Source: Parabacteroides hominis (GTDB taxonomy: Bacteria; Bacteroidota; Bacteroidia; Bacteroidales; Tannerellaceae). From it: DNA of 64,000 nucleotides. Where the stretch lies: positions 1 to 64,000 of the forward strand of contig NZ_JACOOJ010000030.1 of NCBI RefSeq assembly GCF_014287585.1, read 5' to 3'. Both the position numbers and the translations under genes were made by a program. The notes under the pieces were generated by a model, which was not told the origin of the DNA, searched no databases, and saw only the letters and a list, made by a program, of their open reading frames with translations. Numbering within the stretch: the first letter of the stretch is position 1; each line of letters starts with the position of its first letter. Of the stretch, positions 42,015 through 49,800 are shown piece after piece.

Positions 42015-42102
42015 TGCCGACAATTGTCGACAGGTTTGCCCACAATTGTCAGCAAGTTTGCCGATGATTGTCAGCAGGCCTGCCGACAATCGTCGGCAAG
42101 CA
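42015..42102. repeat. Tandem palindrome array B, 22-bp period
   Basis: Four units based on an 18-bp palindrome (TGCCGACAATTGTCGGCA) with 4-nt spacers. The inner 10-mers start at 42019, 42041, 42063 and 42085, exactly 22 nt apart. Units differ at a few positions, some in paired fashion. The sequence is unrelated to array A, but unit size and period are alike. Confidence 0.85.
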
Positions 42103-42264
42103 ACTGCCCGCCGGGGAAATTTATTTTTCCCAAAGGGGAATCTTAAATACATGCCACTCGATACGAGGCAAGGTCAGCTCTTCTTTTTCGAAGGACTTTA
42201 TGCAAAAATGACTCTTCCGTTCAGTTCGTAAGGGCAAGACTTAGTGACAATATAGAATAAATAG

Positions 42265-42272
42265 TATCTTTG
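42265..42272 (+). promoter_or_regulatory. -7 promoter box for the GH76 gene
   Basis: TATCTTTG lies 23 nt before the start at 42296; a weak TTAG is 20 nt upstream. Confidence 0.55.
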
Positions 42273-42295
42273 CGAAGAAAATATTCTATTAGACC

Positions 42296-43486
42296 ATGAA
42301 ACAATTGACATTACTGATTATTCTTTGTAATTGCCTGCTGTGGGGAACGTCTTGTAATTCTTCGACGGCATCCTCCTCTGCCGATCGCGACCTTGTGATC
42401 GCCGACTCCATGTTTACCAACATCCTGAACAAGTACAACGTCGAGAAATACGGCTTGCTGCAGGAAACCTATCCGGCCAATCCCGACAACCAGGTGACGT
42501 ATCTGGCGGAAGGTTCGGAACAGAAACGCAATCAGGAAGTGTCGTTCCTATGGCCCTATTCCGGGATGCTGTCGGGTGGGATTGCGCTTTACAAGACAAC
42601 GGGAGACGAGAAATACCTGAAAGTGCTGGAAGAACGGATCCTGCCGGGGCTGGAACGGTATTGGGATAACACCCGCGAACCGTTCTGCTACCAGAGCTAT
42701 CCGATGTTCAACGGGGAGAGCGACCGCTTTTATGATGACAACGACTGGCTGGCAATCGACTTCTGCGACCTGTATGCCCTGACGAAAAACGAGAAATATC
42801 TGGAAAAGGCGAAAGCGCTTTATTCCTATATATATAGCGGATGGGACGATGTGTTAGGCGGCGGCATCTACTGGTGCGAGCAAAAGAAGACATCCAAGAA
42901 CACCTGTTCCAATGCACCGGCTGCCGTGCTTTGCATGAAACTTTATAATCTGACAAAAGATAACGCTTACTTGGAACAGGCAAAGAAAACGTACGATTGG
43001 ACCAAAAGCAACCTACGCGATCCGGAAGACTTTGTTTACTGGGACAATGTCCGCCTCGACGGAAGCGTGGACAAGGCGAAATATACTTACAACAGCGGAC
43101 AGATGATACAGGCTGGCGTCCTGCTCTACCAGCAATCGGGCGACGAAGCTTACCTGAAAGACGCGCAGGAAACAGCCGGAGGCGCTTACCAACGCTTCAC
43201 CGAAGTGCGCAAGGCCGCCGACGGGACCGAGACACGTTTCTACACCGCCAGCCCGTGGTTCAACGTGATCCTGCTGCGCGGCCTGACGGCTCTCTACGAA
43301 GTAGACCATAACGCCGCATACATACGGACGATGGCAGACAACGCCCGCTATGCCTGGGATCATACCCGCGACACGAACGGTTTCCTCGACAACGACTGGA
43401 CGGGCGTCAAGACCAAAGAGCACAAGTGGCTTTTGGACAATGCCTGCATGGTCGAACTCTTCTCCGAAATCAATAACATCAAATAA
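42296..43486 (+). CDS. GH76-family endo-alpha-1,6-mannanase lipoprotein
   Basis: A 396-residue lipoprotein (lipobox LLWGTSC, Cys20) of family GH76, retaining endo-alpha-1,6-mannanases that cut the backbone of yeast-type mannan. The (alpha/alpha)6 barrel signature with the catalytic Asp pair is FYDDNDWLAIDFCDLY (about 144-159). Other features are SFLWPYSGMLSGGIALYKTTG near 82 and GIYWCEQKKTSKNTCSNAPAAV near 196. Length is usual. It is cotranscribed with the GH125 gene 12 nt downstream; the two together could cut and then trim alpha-1,6-mannan. Confidence 0.94.
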   Translation: MKQLTLLIILCNCLLWGTSCNSSTASSSADRDLVIADSMFTNILNKYNVEKYGLLQETYPANPDNQVTYLAEGSEQKRNQEVSFLWPYSGMLSGGIALYKTTGDEKYLKVLEERILPGLERYWDNTREPFCYQSYPMFNGESDRFYDDNDWLAIDFCDLYALTKNEKYLEKAKALYSYIYSGWDDVLGGGIYWCEQKKTSKNTCSNAPAAVLCMKLYNLTKDNAYLEQAKKTYDWTKSNLRDPEDFVYWDNVRLDGSVDKAKYTYNSGQMIQAGVLLYQQSGDEAYLKDAQETAGGAYQRFTEVRKAADGTETRFYTASPWFNVILLRGLTALYEVDHNAAYIRTMADNARYAWDHTRDTNGFLDNDWTGVKTKEHKWLLDNACMVELFSEINNIK

Positions 43487-43498
43487 ATAGCAAACAAG

Positions 43499-44968
43499 AT
43501 GACAACACGCAGAAACTTTCTGAAAACAGGTGGCCTCTCGCTGGCTGGCCTGATGGTGGGGCAGAACTCATTCGCCCGTCTGGCCGGAAAAACGGAAAAC
43601 GGCGCGATCGGCACGGCCTCCGCCATGCAATACGTGTGCAAACGTCCTGCACCGGAAAAACGACAGTTCACATCCGCAGCAGTGGAAAAGGCAATCGCCA
43701 CCACCAAAGCAATGCTGAAAGACCCGAAGCTTGCCTGGATGTTCGAGAACTGTTTCCCCAATACGTTGGACACGACCTGCGAGCATAAGGTGGTAAACGG
43801 CAAGCCCGACACTTTCGTGCTGACCGGCGACATACACGCCATGTGGTTGCGCGACTCTTCCGCCCAGGTATTCCCACATATACAGTTTGCCAACGACGAT
43901 CCGAAGGTGAAAACCATGCTTGCCGGCGTTATCAACCGACAGACCTGGTGCATCAACATCGACCCGTATGCAAACGGTTTCAACGAAGGCCCGACAGGCA
44001 GCGAATGGGAAAGCGACTTTACGGACATGAAACCGGAACTGCACGAGCGCAAATGGGAAATCGATTCGCTCTGCTACCCGATCCGCCTCGCTTACCATTT
44101 CTGGAAGAAGACAGGCGACACTTCTCCTTTCGATGCCGAATGGGATAAGGCGATGAAATCAATCTACAAAACATTTATCGAGCAGCAACGCAAGGACAAC
44201 CTCGGTCCGTATAAGTTCAGACGCAAGACAGACCGCCAGGGCGACACCTTGCTGAACGACGGTTGGGGCAGCCCGGTCAATCCGGTCGGCCTGATCGTAT
44301 CTTCTTTCCGCCCGTCGGACGACGCGACGCTGTTCGGTTTCCTGATCCCGTCGAACCTGTTCGCCATCACTTCGCTCCGCCAGTTGGCAGAGATGATGCG
44401 CGAGATCAAAAACGATAATGATTTTGCCCGCCGTTGTGATTCTTTGGCGGACGAAGTCGCGGCTGCCGTCGAGAAATACGGTATTGTCAATCATCCGGAA
44501 TATGGCAAGGTATATGCATTCGAGGCCGATGGTTTCCACAATCATGTTTTTATGGACGATGCCAATGTTCCGAGCTTGCTCGCGCTGCCTTACCTGGGAT
44601 GTGTGGATATGGACGATCCGGTTTATCTGAACACGCGCAAGTTGGTGCTTAGCGATGCGAATCCTTATTTCTTCCAGGGAAAAGCCGGCGAAGGCATTGG
44701 CGGTCCGCATATCGGCTTCGATTTTATCTGGCCGATGAGTATCATCATGCGTTGCAACACGACCCACGATAATGAGGAAATCCGCAAATGCGTCAAGATG
44801 TTGCGCGATACGGATGCCGGGACAGGCTTCATGCACGAATCTTTCCATAAGGATGATCCCGGCAACTTCACCCGTTCCTGGTTTGCCTGGGTAAACACGT
44901 TGTTCGGCGAAATGATCTACCGCCTGGTAAAGGAAGGGAAGGTCGACATTCTGAATAATTTAGGATAA
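43499..44968 (+). CDS. GH125-family exo-alpha-1,6-mannosidase with Tat signal
   Basis: A 489-residue metal-independent GH125 enzyme that releases alpha-1,6-linked mannose. The N-terminus is a twin-arginine signal (TTRRNFLKTGGLSLAGLM), so it is exported folded to the periplasm. Family features: FVLTGDIHAMWLRDSSAQV near 102, NGFNEGPTGSEWESDFTD near 160, HERKWEIDSLCYPIRLAYHFW near 182, SSFRPSDDATLFGFLIPSN near 268 and the C-terminal MHESFHKDDPGNFTRSWFAW near 445. It is the second gene of the GH76-GH125 pair. No transporter or SusCD gene is linked. Confidence 0.95.
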   Translation: MTTRRNFLKTGGLSLAGLMVGQNSFARLAGKTENGAIGTASAMQYVCKRPAPEKRQFTSAAVEKAIATTKAMLKDPKLAWMFENCFPNTLDTTCEHKVVNGKPDTFVLTGDIHAMWLRDSSAQVFPHIQFANDDPKVKTMLAGVINRQTWCINIDPYANGFNEGPTGSEWESDFTDMKPELHERKWEIDSLCYPIRLAYHFWKKTGDTSPFDAEWDKAMKSIYKTFIEQQRKDNLGPYKFRRKTDRQGDTLLNDGWGSPVNPVGLIVSSFRPSDDATLFGFLIPSNLFAITSLRQLAEMMREIKNDNDFARRCDSLADEVAAAVEKYGIVNHPEYGKVYAFEADGFHNHVFMDDANVPSLLALPYLGCVDMDDPVYLNTRKLVLSDANPYFFQGKAGEGIGGPHIGFDFIWPMSIIMRCNTTHDNEEIRKCVKMLRDTDAGTGFMHESFHKDDPGNFTRSWFAWVNTLFGEMIYRLVKEGKVDILNNLG

Positions 44969-45033
44969 CAAGGGAATAAATGGGGATTTCCGGCGTATAA
45001 TATGGATGAGGAATCTGTAAATAATGGTGGTCC

Positions 45034-45062
45034 CGTAGGAGGTTGTGTCACAACCTCCTACG
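45034..45062. terminator. Perfect 14-bp palindrome between convergent genes
   Basis: CGTAGGAGGTTGTG, one T, then its exact reverse complement. It separates the GH125 gene and the convergent ATP-grasp-like gene. No T run follows in either direction, so it may be a bidirectional terminator of unusual form or a repeat element. Confidence 0.6.
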
Positions 45063-45099
45063 AAAACACCCGTGTACAGACGGCTTGCAAATATCAGAA

Positions 45100-46308
45100 T
45101 CAGAAAACCAGCATGTAGGCCCTGTATTTAGTCTCTTTCGTGACCGGGCAAAGAGAAATGTAACCCTCTCTTATTTTCCCGTCTTTCATTTCAAGCGGAT
45201 AAGCCTTCTTCATGAAGCAGTGGCGTTCGTAGGCTTCCCCCGGTTTACTTTCGTATGTGATACTCATATCTCCCCGTGCCTTAGGAGCCAGGTATTTTTG
45301 GCTGATGCGCAAGGCTACCATCCCCATTGTATAGCGCATGTTCACTTCTATACAGGGATGTATGGCGAATTCGCCATCTGCTTTTCTGCGATAGACCAAC
45401 ATATCCACGCCCAGGTAACCGGTATAGATATTGCCATATATTTGCCGGATTGCCTCCCCGACGGCTTCTTTCAATTGCTGGAATTTGTCTCCGAAATTTT
45501 CAACAAAGAAACTTTCCAGATACGTCTGTTCGCCCAATACATTTCCGGAATAAGCCCCTTTCTTTTCTGCTCCGAATACAGAAAGCCCTTCATAGCGTAT
45601 ATTCCCGTTCCCGTCCGAATAAAACTCCATCGCGAAATCCTGGTATTTGTTCAGTGCGCATTCTATGCTGACACATCCCTGCTTATTCAGCGCCCCTTCG
45701 ATCCAGGCACGGTCTTTTGCGGTCAATTTGCGTTCCGGCAACCAGAGCAAGCCCCTGCCGGAAGACGAATAGGGAGTCTTCAACACGAAAGGAGCATTCT
45801 GGAGGATCAGGTATTTTTCCACTTCCCTCACTTTTTTGCAGAATTTAGGTGATACCGGCACATCCATGTCAGGCAGAAGTTCCCGTATCTTATCCAGACA
45901 TTCGGCTGCTGTCCGGCGGCTTGTCAACCGGGTATATTCTTCTTTCCATTCAGGGATGGCAAGATTCAGGTTGCCGCTTTTCCGGAGCTTTTCAAAAAGG
46001 GAATGGCTATGCGGAGAAAGTCCCCAGGGAGCAGCCTGCATTTCGGGCAGGCTATCCTTCTGCTTTTCGATCTCCTTGCTGGAGATCAGCTTGGCAAACG
46101 GCCTGAACTCCTTTGGTTGTAAAGAGAAGAAACGCGGTGAAGTGATCTCTTCCGTAAAAACAAAATCCTCCGGGTCCGCGTACCAGGCAGGAAGATAGGA
46201 TAACTCCCTGATCATCCTTTGCACGTTTGCAGGCGGAGTGTAATTTTCAGAGCCTTGTAGTATGGCGGTTTCGTGTCCTGGATTAAAGAAATGTATTTTA
46301 GGTTTCAT
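45100..46308 (-). CDS. ATP-grasp-like protein of unknown function
   Basis: A 402-residue cytoplasmic protein. The centre resembles ATP-grasp enzymes: APFVLKTPYSSSGRGLLWL (about 172-190) fits the phosphate loop with a lysine and Ser/Gly-rich turn, and IHPCIEVNMRYTMGMVAL (about 322-339) the metal-binding ExN segment. The N-terminal KIHFFNPGHETAILQGSENYTPPANV is distinctive. I recognise it as a conserved Bacteroidales hypothetical family but know no product; ATP-grasp proteins usually ligate a carboxylate to an amine or thiol. It stands alone. Confidence 0.75.
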   Translation of the reverse strand: MKPKIHFFNPGHETAILQGSENYTPPANVQRMIRELSYLPAWYADPEDFVFTEEITSPRFFSLQPKEFRPFAKLISSKEIEKQKDSLPEMQAAPWGLSPHSHSLFEKLRKSGNLNLAIPEWKEEYTRLTSRRTAAECLDKIRELLPDMDVPVSPKFCKKVREVEKYLILQNAPFVLKTPYSSSGRGLLWLPERKLTAKDRAWIEGALNKQGCVSIECALNKYQDFAMEFYSDGNGNIRYEGLSVFGAEKKGAYSGNVLGEQTYLESFFVENFGDKFQQLKEAVGEAIRQIYGNIYTGYLGVDMLVYRRKADGEFAIHPCIEVNMRYTMGMVALRISQKYLAPKARGDMSITYESKPGEAYERHCFMKKAYPLEMKDGKIREGYISLCPVTKETKYRAYMLVF

Positions 46309-46335
46309 GCTATATGTATATAATATATATATGAT

Positions 46336-46411
46336 TTAGACACGGATTACACGGATTTACACGGATCAATTTCTTTTCTTTTCCGTGTAAGTCCGTGTAA
46401 TCCGTGCCTAA
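46336..46411. repeat. Long hairpin of CACGGATT-type repeats, copy 1
   Basis: A 30-nt arm (46336-46365) with three CACGGATT-like units pairs with a 30-nt arm (46382-46411), two mismatches, around a 16-nt loop. It lies between the ATP-grasp-like gene and the DUF349 gene. A related, longer-looped version follows at 48472. Confidence 0.85.
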
Positions 46412-46444
46412 AATATATCGATCGATTTACGGAATTTTGCCGTT

Positions 46445-48358
46445 TTATTCGAGGTTTTCGTCGATGGCATCAATCTTTTTAATAATGAGTGCCATTTCGT
46501 CTTTTAGTTTATCGATCTTGCGTTCCATCTCTTTGAGTAAGCCGCCGCCGCCTTTGGAGGAGATGCTCAGGAACCCGATGTTGTTTTCGTAAGTTTGAAG
46601 TTCGTTCTTCATCCGTTCGTACATGCGCATCAGTTTTTCCCGTTCGCCGTAGAGTTTGCCTTTGCCCCGTTCGCCGCTGCTCATGTCGTTGAGGTTACTG
46701 CGGAAAGTCTGCATCTTACGGTCGTTCTGGTCGACTTTGAGGCGGTCGAACTGTTTGTCGACTGCTTCGTGATACTCCTTGTAAATCCGGTCTTTCTCTT
46801 TGAAAGGAACGTGGCCGATCGTATTCCATTCTGCCATACATCCTTTCAGAGTAGCGAGTGCTTCGTCGTGGTCAGCTTCGTCGATTGCATTGATCTTTTC
46901 AATCAAAGCTTTTTTAGCTGTTAGGTTCGTTTGTTCCACGCTCTTTTGCGAAGATACATTCTTGTTCTTTTGTTCGAAGAAATAGTCGCAAGCCGAGATG
47001 AAACGTTTCCAGACTGCATCGGAATGTTTGCGGGCTACCGAGCCGATCGTCTTCCATTCTTTTTGTAAAGCGATCATCTTTTCGGTCGTGCTCTTCCAAT
47101 CCGTACTGTCTTTCAATGCTTCGGCTTTTTCACACAAGGCTTTTTTTAGTTCGAGATTCTTTTCCATCCCGTCCTTTATATTCTTGTAGAATTCGCTTTT
47201 ACGGTTGAAGTAAACGTCGCAGGCAGCACGGAAACGTTCGAATATCTTCACGTTCGATTTCTTCGGGGCGAAGCCGATTGTTTTCCATTTGTCCTGCAAG
47301 GCAATTACTTCCTTGTTCTTTTCTTCCCAATCTCTGAATGACTTCAGGGCGGCATAATCGATGTTTTCTATCTGTTCGCAGATCGCAGTCTTCGCTTCCA
47401 GGTTTTCCTGCTCTTTCGCTTTCAGGCCTTCGAAATGTTCCTGGTGGCGTTTGTTGATGAGCGTGGAGGCTGTTTTGAAGCGGGTCCACAGGTCTTCGCG
47501 CAGGTCTTTCGCTACCGGCCCGATCTCGCGCCATTGCTGGTGCAGTTTCTGAAGTTGGTGGAAAGCGGATACGACATCCGGTTCTGTTTGCAGTTTCTCA
47601 ACGGTTTCGCAAAGAGCCGTTTTCATCTCCAGGTTCTTCTTGAAGTCGTAATCGCGGAACTGGTTGTTTATCTTGATGATGTCATAGAACTTCTCGCTAT
47701 ATATCTGATAGTTCTTCCACAGTTCGCTGACATGCTCCTGTGGAACGGCTTTCACTTCTTTCCATCTCTGCTGGATGTCTTTGAAGTCGTTATATAGTTT
47801 GTTGAAATCTTCCTGGCTTTCGGTCAGAACTTTCAGCTGGTCGATCAGTTGGAGTTTCAACGCATAATTGGCTGCCTTAACCCGTTCTTCTTCGGCAAGG
47901 ATAGCAGCTCGTTTTTCTTTGTAGACGTTGAGCAGTTCTTTGATCTTGTTTTCTGTTTCATCTTCGGGGGCAACAAAATCCTTTTCTTCGCCACCGGCAG
48001 TAAGGAATGCTTTCTTCAATTCGTCCACTTCGCTCCGGTGGAGTTTGTAATAAGCCTGTTTGAGTGCTTCCACCTCGTTGCGCGTCGCGTCTGCTGCCGC
48101 TCCGACCAAACCGGTCAGTTTCTCCAGAATTTCTTCTTTCGACAATTTCCCCGCAGCCGCAACAGTCTCTTCACCTGCCGCAGCTTCGTCTGTTTTGACT
48201 TCTGCTTCAGATGTTTCTTCTGCTGCAACTTCGACATCCGGTGTTTCGTTTGTTACAACTTCTTCCGCCGTGTTTTCCGGTGTTGTTTCCGGAGCTTTAG
48301 TTTCTTCCAATTTGCCGTTTTCTTCAACAGGCAAATTAGCTTCGTGAGTGTCCTTCAT
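46445..48358 (-). CDS. DUF349 repeat protein
   Basis: A 637-residue protein (in-frame ATG also at 48370, four codons upstream). The first ~90 residues are a Glu/Ala/Thr/Val-rich low-complexity tail. After that come about six DUF349 repeats of ~75 residues, each a long three-helix unit with a W-K-x-I/V motif, for example QRWKEVKAVPQEHVSELWKNY and QKEWKTIGSVARKHSDAVWKRF. The last ~60 residues form a coiled coil (KEMERKIDKLKDEMALIIKKI). There is no signal peptide. DUF349 proteins have no firmly known function; the repeats suggest a scaffold. The gene has CACGGATT hairpins on both sides. Confidence 0.88.
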   Translation of the reverse strand: MKDTHEANLPVEENGKLEETKAPETTPENTAEEVVTNETPDVEVAAEETSEAEVKTDEAAAGEETVAAAGKLSKEEILEKLTGLVGAAADATRNEVEALKQAYYKLHRSEVDELKKAFLTAGGEEKDFVAPEDETENKIKELLNVYKEKRAAILAEEERVKAANYALKLQLIDQLKVLTESQEDFNKLYNDFKDIQQRWKEVKAVPQEHVSELWKNYQIYSEKFYDIIKINNQFRDYDFKKNLEMKTALCETVEKLQTEPDVVSAFHQLQKLHQQWREIGPVAKDLREDLWTRFKTASTLINKRHQEHFEGLKAKEQENLEAKTAICEQIENIDYAALKSFRDWEEKNKEVIALQDKWKTIGFAPKKSNVKIFERFRAACDVYFNRKSEFYKNIKDGMEKNLELKKALCEKAEALKDSTDWKSTTEKMIALQKEWKTIGSVARKHSDAVWKRFISACDYFFEQKNKNVSSQKSVEQTNLTAKKALIEKINAIDEADHDEALATLKGCMAEWNTIGHVPFKEKDRIYKEYHEAVDKQFDRLKVDQNDRKMQTFRSNLNDMSSGERGKGKLYGEREKLMRMYERMKNELQTYENNIGFLSISSKGGGGLLKEMERKIDKLKDEMALIIKKIDAIDENLE

Positions 48359-48471
48359 ATTCAATCGCATTTAAGAAAAGGATAAATGTATCCTATATCA
48401 AGTCACAAATTAAAGTAAATATTTTGGGATTACAGCATTCGGAAGCAAATAATTTGCAGGTAGATGTTAAA

Positions 48472-48546
48472 TTAAGCACGGATTTCACGGAAAACGCGGA
48501 AAGAAAATAAATTTATCCGTGTAAATCCGTGAAATCCGTGCCTGAA
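48472..48546. repeat. Long hairpin of CACGGATT-type repeats, copy 2
   Basis: The left arm (48472-48500) and right arm (48516-48546) carry TTCACGG and CCGTGAAATCCGTG-type units and pair with several mismatches. A further ATCCGTG unit follows at 48551. Relative of the element at 46336 on the other side of the DUF349 gene. Confidence 0.8.
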
Positions 48547-48564
48547 TATAATCCGTGTTTGAAA

Positions 48565-49800
48565 TTATCCTAAGAATGAGATCAATACGCCGGCGGCTAC
48601 GGCAGAACCGATAACGCCGGAAATGTTGCTGGCCATGCAATATTGAAGTACATGGTTCTTGGGATCGTATTTCAGTGCGATTTCATTTGCGACGCGGGAA
48701 GCCATCGGTACGGCGCTCAGCCCGGTCGCTCCGATCAGCGGATTGATCTTTTTCTTCGTAAAGAGGTTGAATAGCTTGACGAAGAAGATACCGCCTGCAA
48801 TGGAAAGGGCGAACGCAAGGAAGCCTCCGACCACGATGCCGATTGTCGTGAAGTTCAGGAATGCTTCGGCCGTCATGGTTGCACCGACCGATAATCCTAA
48901 GAAGATGGTCGCTGCGTTCATAATGCTGTTCGAAGCAGCATCGAACAGGCGGAATGTATTGGTTCCGATCTCCTTTACCAGGTTACCGAACATCAACATG
49001 CCGATCAAAGGAACCGCGCTCGGGACGAACAGGGCCACGACCGTAGTCACCACAATCGGGAAGATGATCTTCAGGACGCGCAGGTTCTTGATCTCCGTCG
49101 TGGACGGGTATTTCTTTTCCTGCTCCTTCATATTGATGGACAGTTCTTTCTTCGAACAAAACAGTTTGACTACCAACGGGATGATGACCGGAACCAGCGC
49201 CATATACGAATAAGCGGCAATGGCGATCGGCCCTAACAGGTGCGGAGCCAGTTTGATGGTCGTGAAGATGGCGGTCGGTCCGTCCGCGCCTCCGATAATA
49301 CCTAAAGAAGCTGCTTCCTTAGGAGTGAATCCCATCAGGATGGCAACCAGCAGCACGGTGAAAATACCCAACTGGGCAGCCGCTCCGAAGATGGACAAGC
49401 GAAGGTTGCGCAGCATCGGCCCGAAATCCGTCAATGCTCCCACACCCATAAAGATGATAGGAGGAAGGAACCCGGTCTTGATCAGCATGTAGTAGATGAA
49501 GTTCATCAGCCCCAACTCATGCGCAATGTCATGAAGCGGCATTTCCCAGATGTTCTTCATGACGCCATGCACGTTGATCAGGCCGTTTTCGTCAGCCTGT
49601 ATCACACCCATATCGCCTCCGGGGAAGTTGGCAAGCAACACGCCGAATGCGATCGGTACGAGCAATAACGGTTCATACTGTTTTTTTATACCTAAATAAA
49701 GCAGTATGAACGCAATGGCATACATGATCAGAAACTGCGGTTCAGCAATGATATTGCTGAACGCAGTCATCTCATACAGATTTTGAAATATCTCGTTCAT
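48565..49800 (-). CDS. oadB: Sodium-pumping decarboxylase, beta subunit
   Basis: A 411-residue polytopic membrane protein, the beta subunit of the Na+-translocating oxaloacetate or methylmalonyl-CoA decarboxylase. It carries out decarboxylation of carboxybiotin and pumps Na+ outward. Visible features: 9-10 membrane spans, the conserved GIIGGADGPTAIFTTIKLAP (about 168-187) with the Asp expected in Na+ translocation, and the C-terminal ATGLSAVPMASRVANE near 365 and CMASNISGVIGSAVAAGVLISF at the end. The start overlaps the alpha subunit by 4 nt. Confidence 0.94.
   Translation of the reverse strand: MNEIFQNLYEMTAFSNIIAEPQFLIMYAIAFILLYLGIKKQYEPLLLVPIAFGVLLANFPGGDMGVIQADENGLINVHGVMKNIWEMPLHDIAHELGLMNFIYYMLIKTGFLPPIIFMGVGALTDFGPMLRNLRLSIFGAAAQLGIFTVLLVAILMGFTPKEAASLGIIGGADGPTAIFTTIKLAPHLLGPIAIAAYSYMALVPVIIPLVVKLFCSKKELSINMKEQEKKYPSTTEIKNLRVLKIIFPIVVTTVVALFVPSAVPLIGMLMFGNLVKEIGTNTFRLFDAASNSIMNAATIFLGLSVGATMTAEAFLNFTTIGIVVGGFLAFALSIAGGIFFVKLFNLFTKKKINPLIGATGLSAVPMASRVANEIALKYDPKNHVLQYCMASNISGVIGSAVAAGVLISFLG

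Larger units (their letters stand above)
41807..42295. other. Divergent intergenic region with palindrome array
   Basis: About 490 nt between the FKBP gene and the GH76 gene. It contains the FKBP promoter box (41821-41828), the 22-bp palindrome array B (42015-42102) and the GH76 promoter box (42265-42272). The overlapping short open frames follow the repeats and are not genes. Confidence 0.6.

Noticed and set aside
41829-42146. A 105-codon open frame across palindrome array B
   Set aside because: Its sequence is produced by the repeats and their period; no resemblance to proteins.
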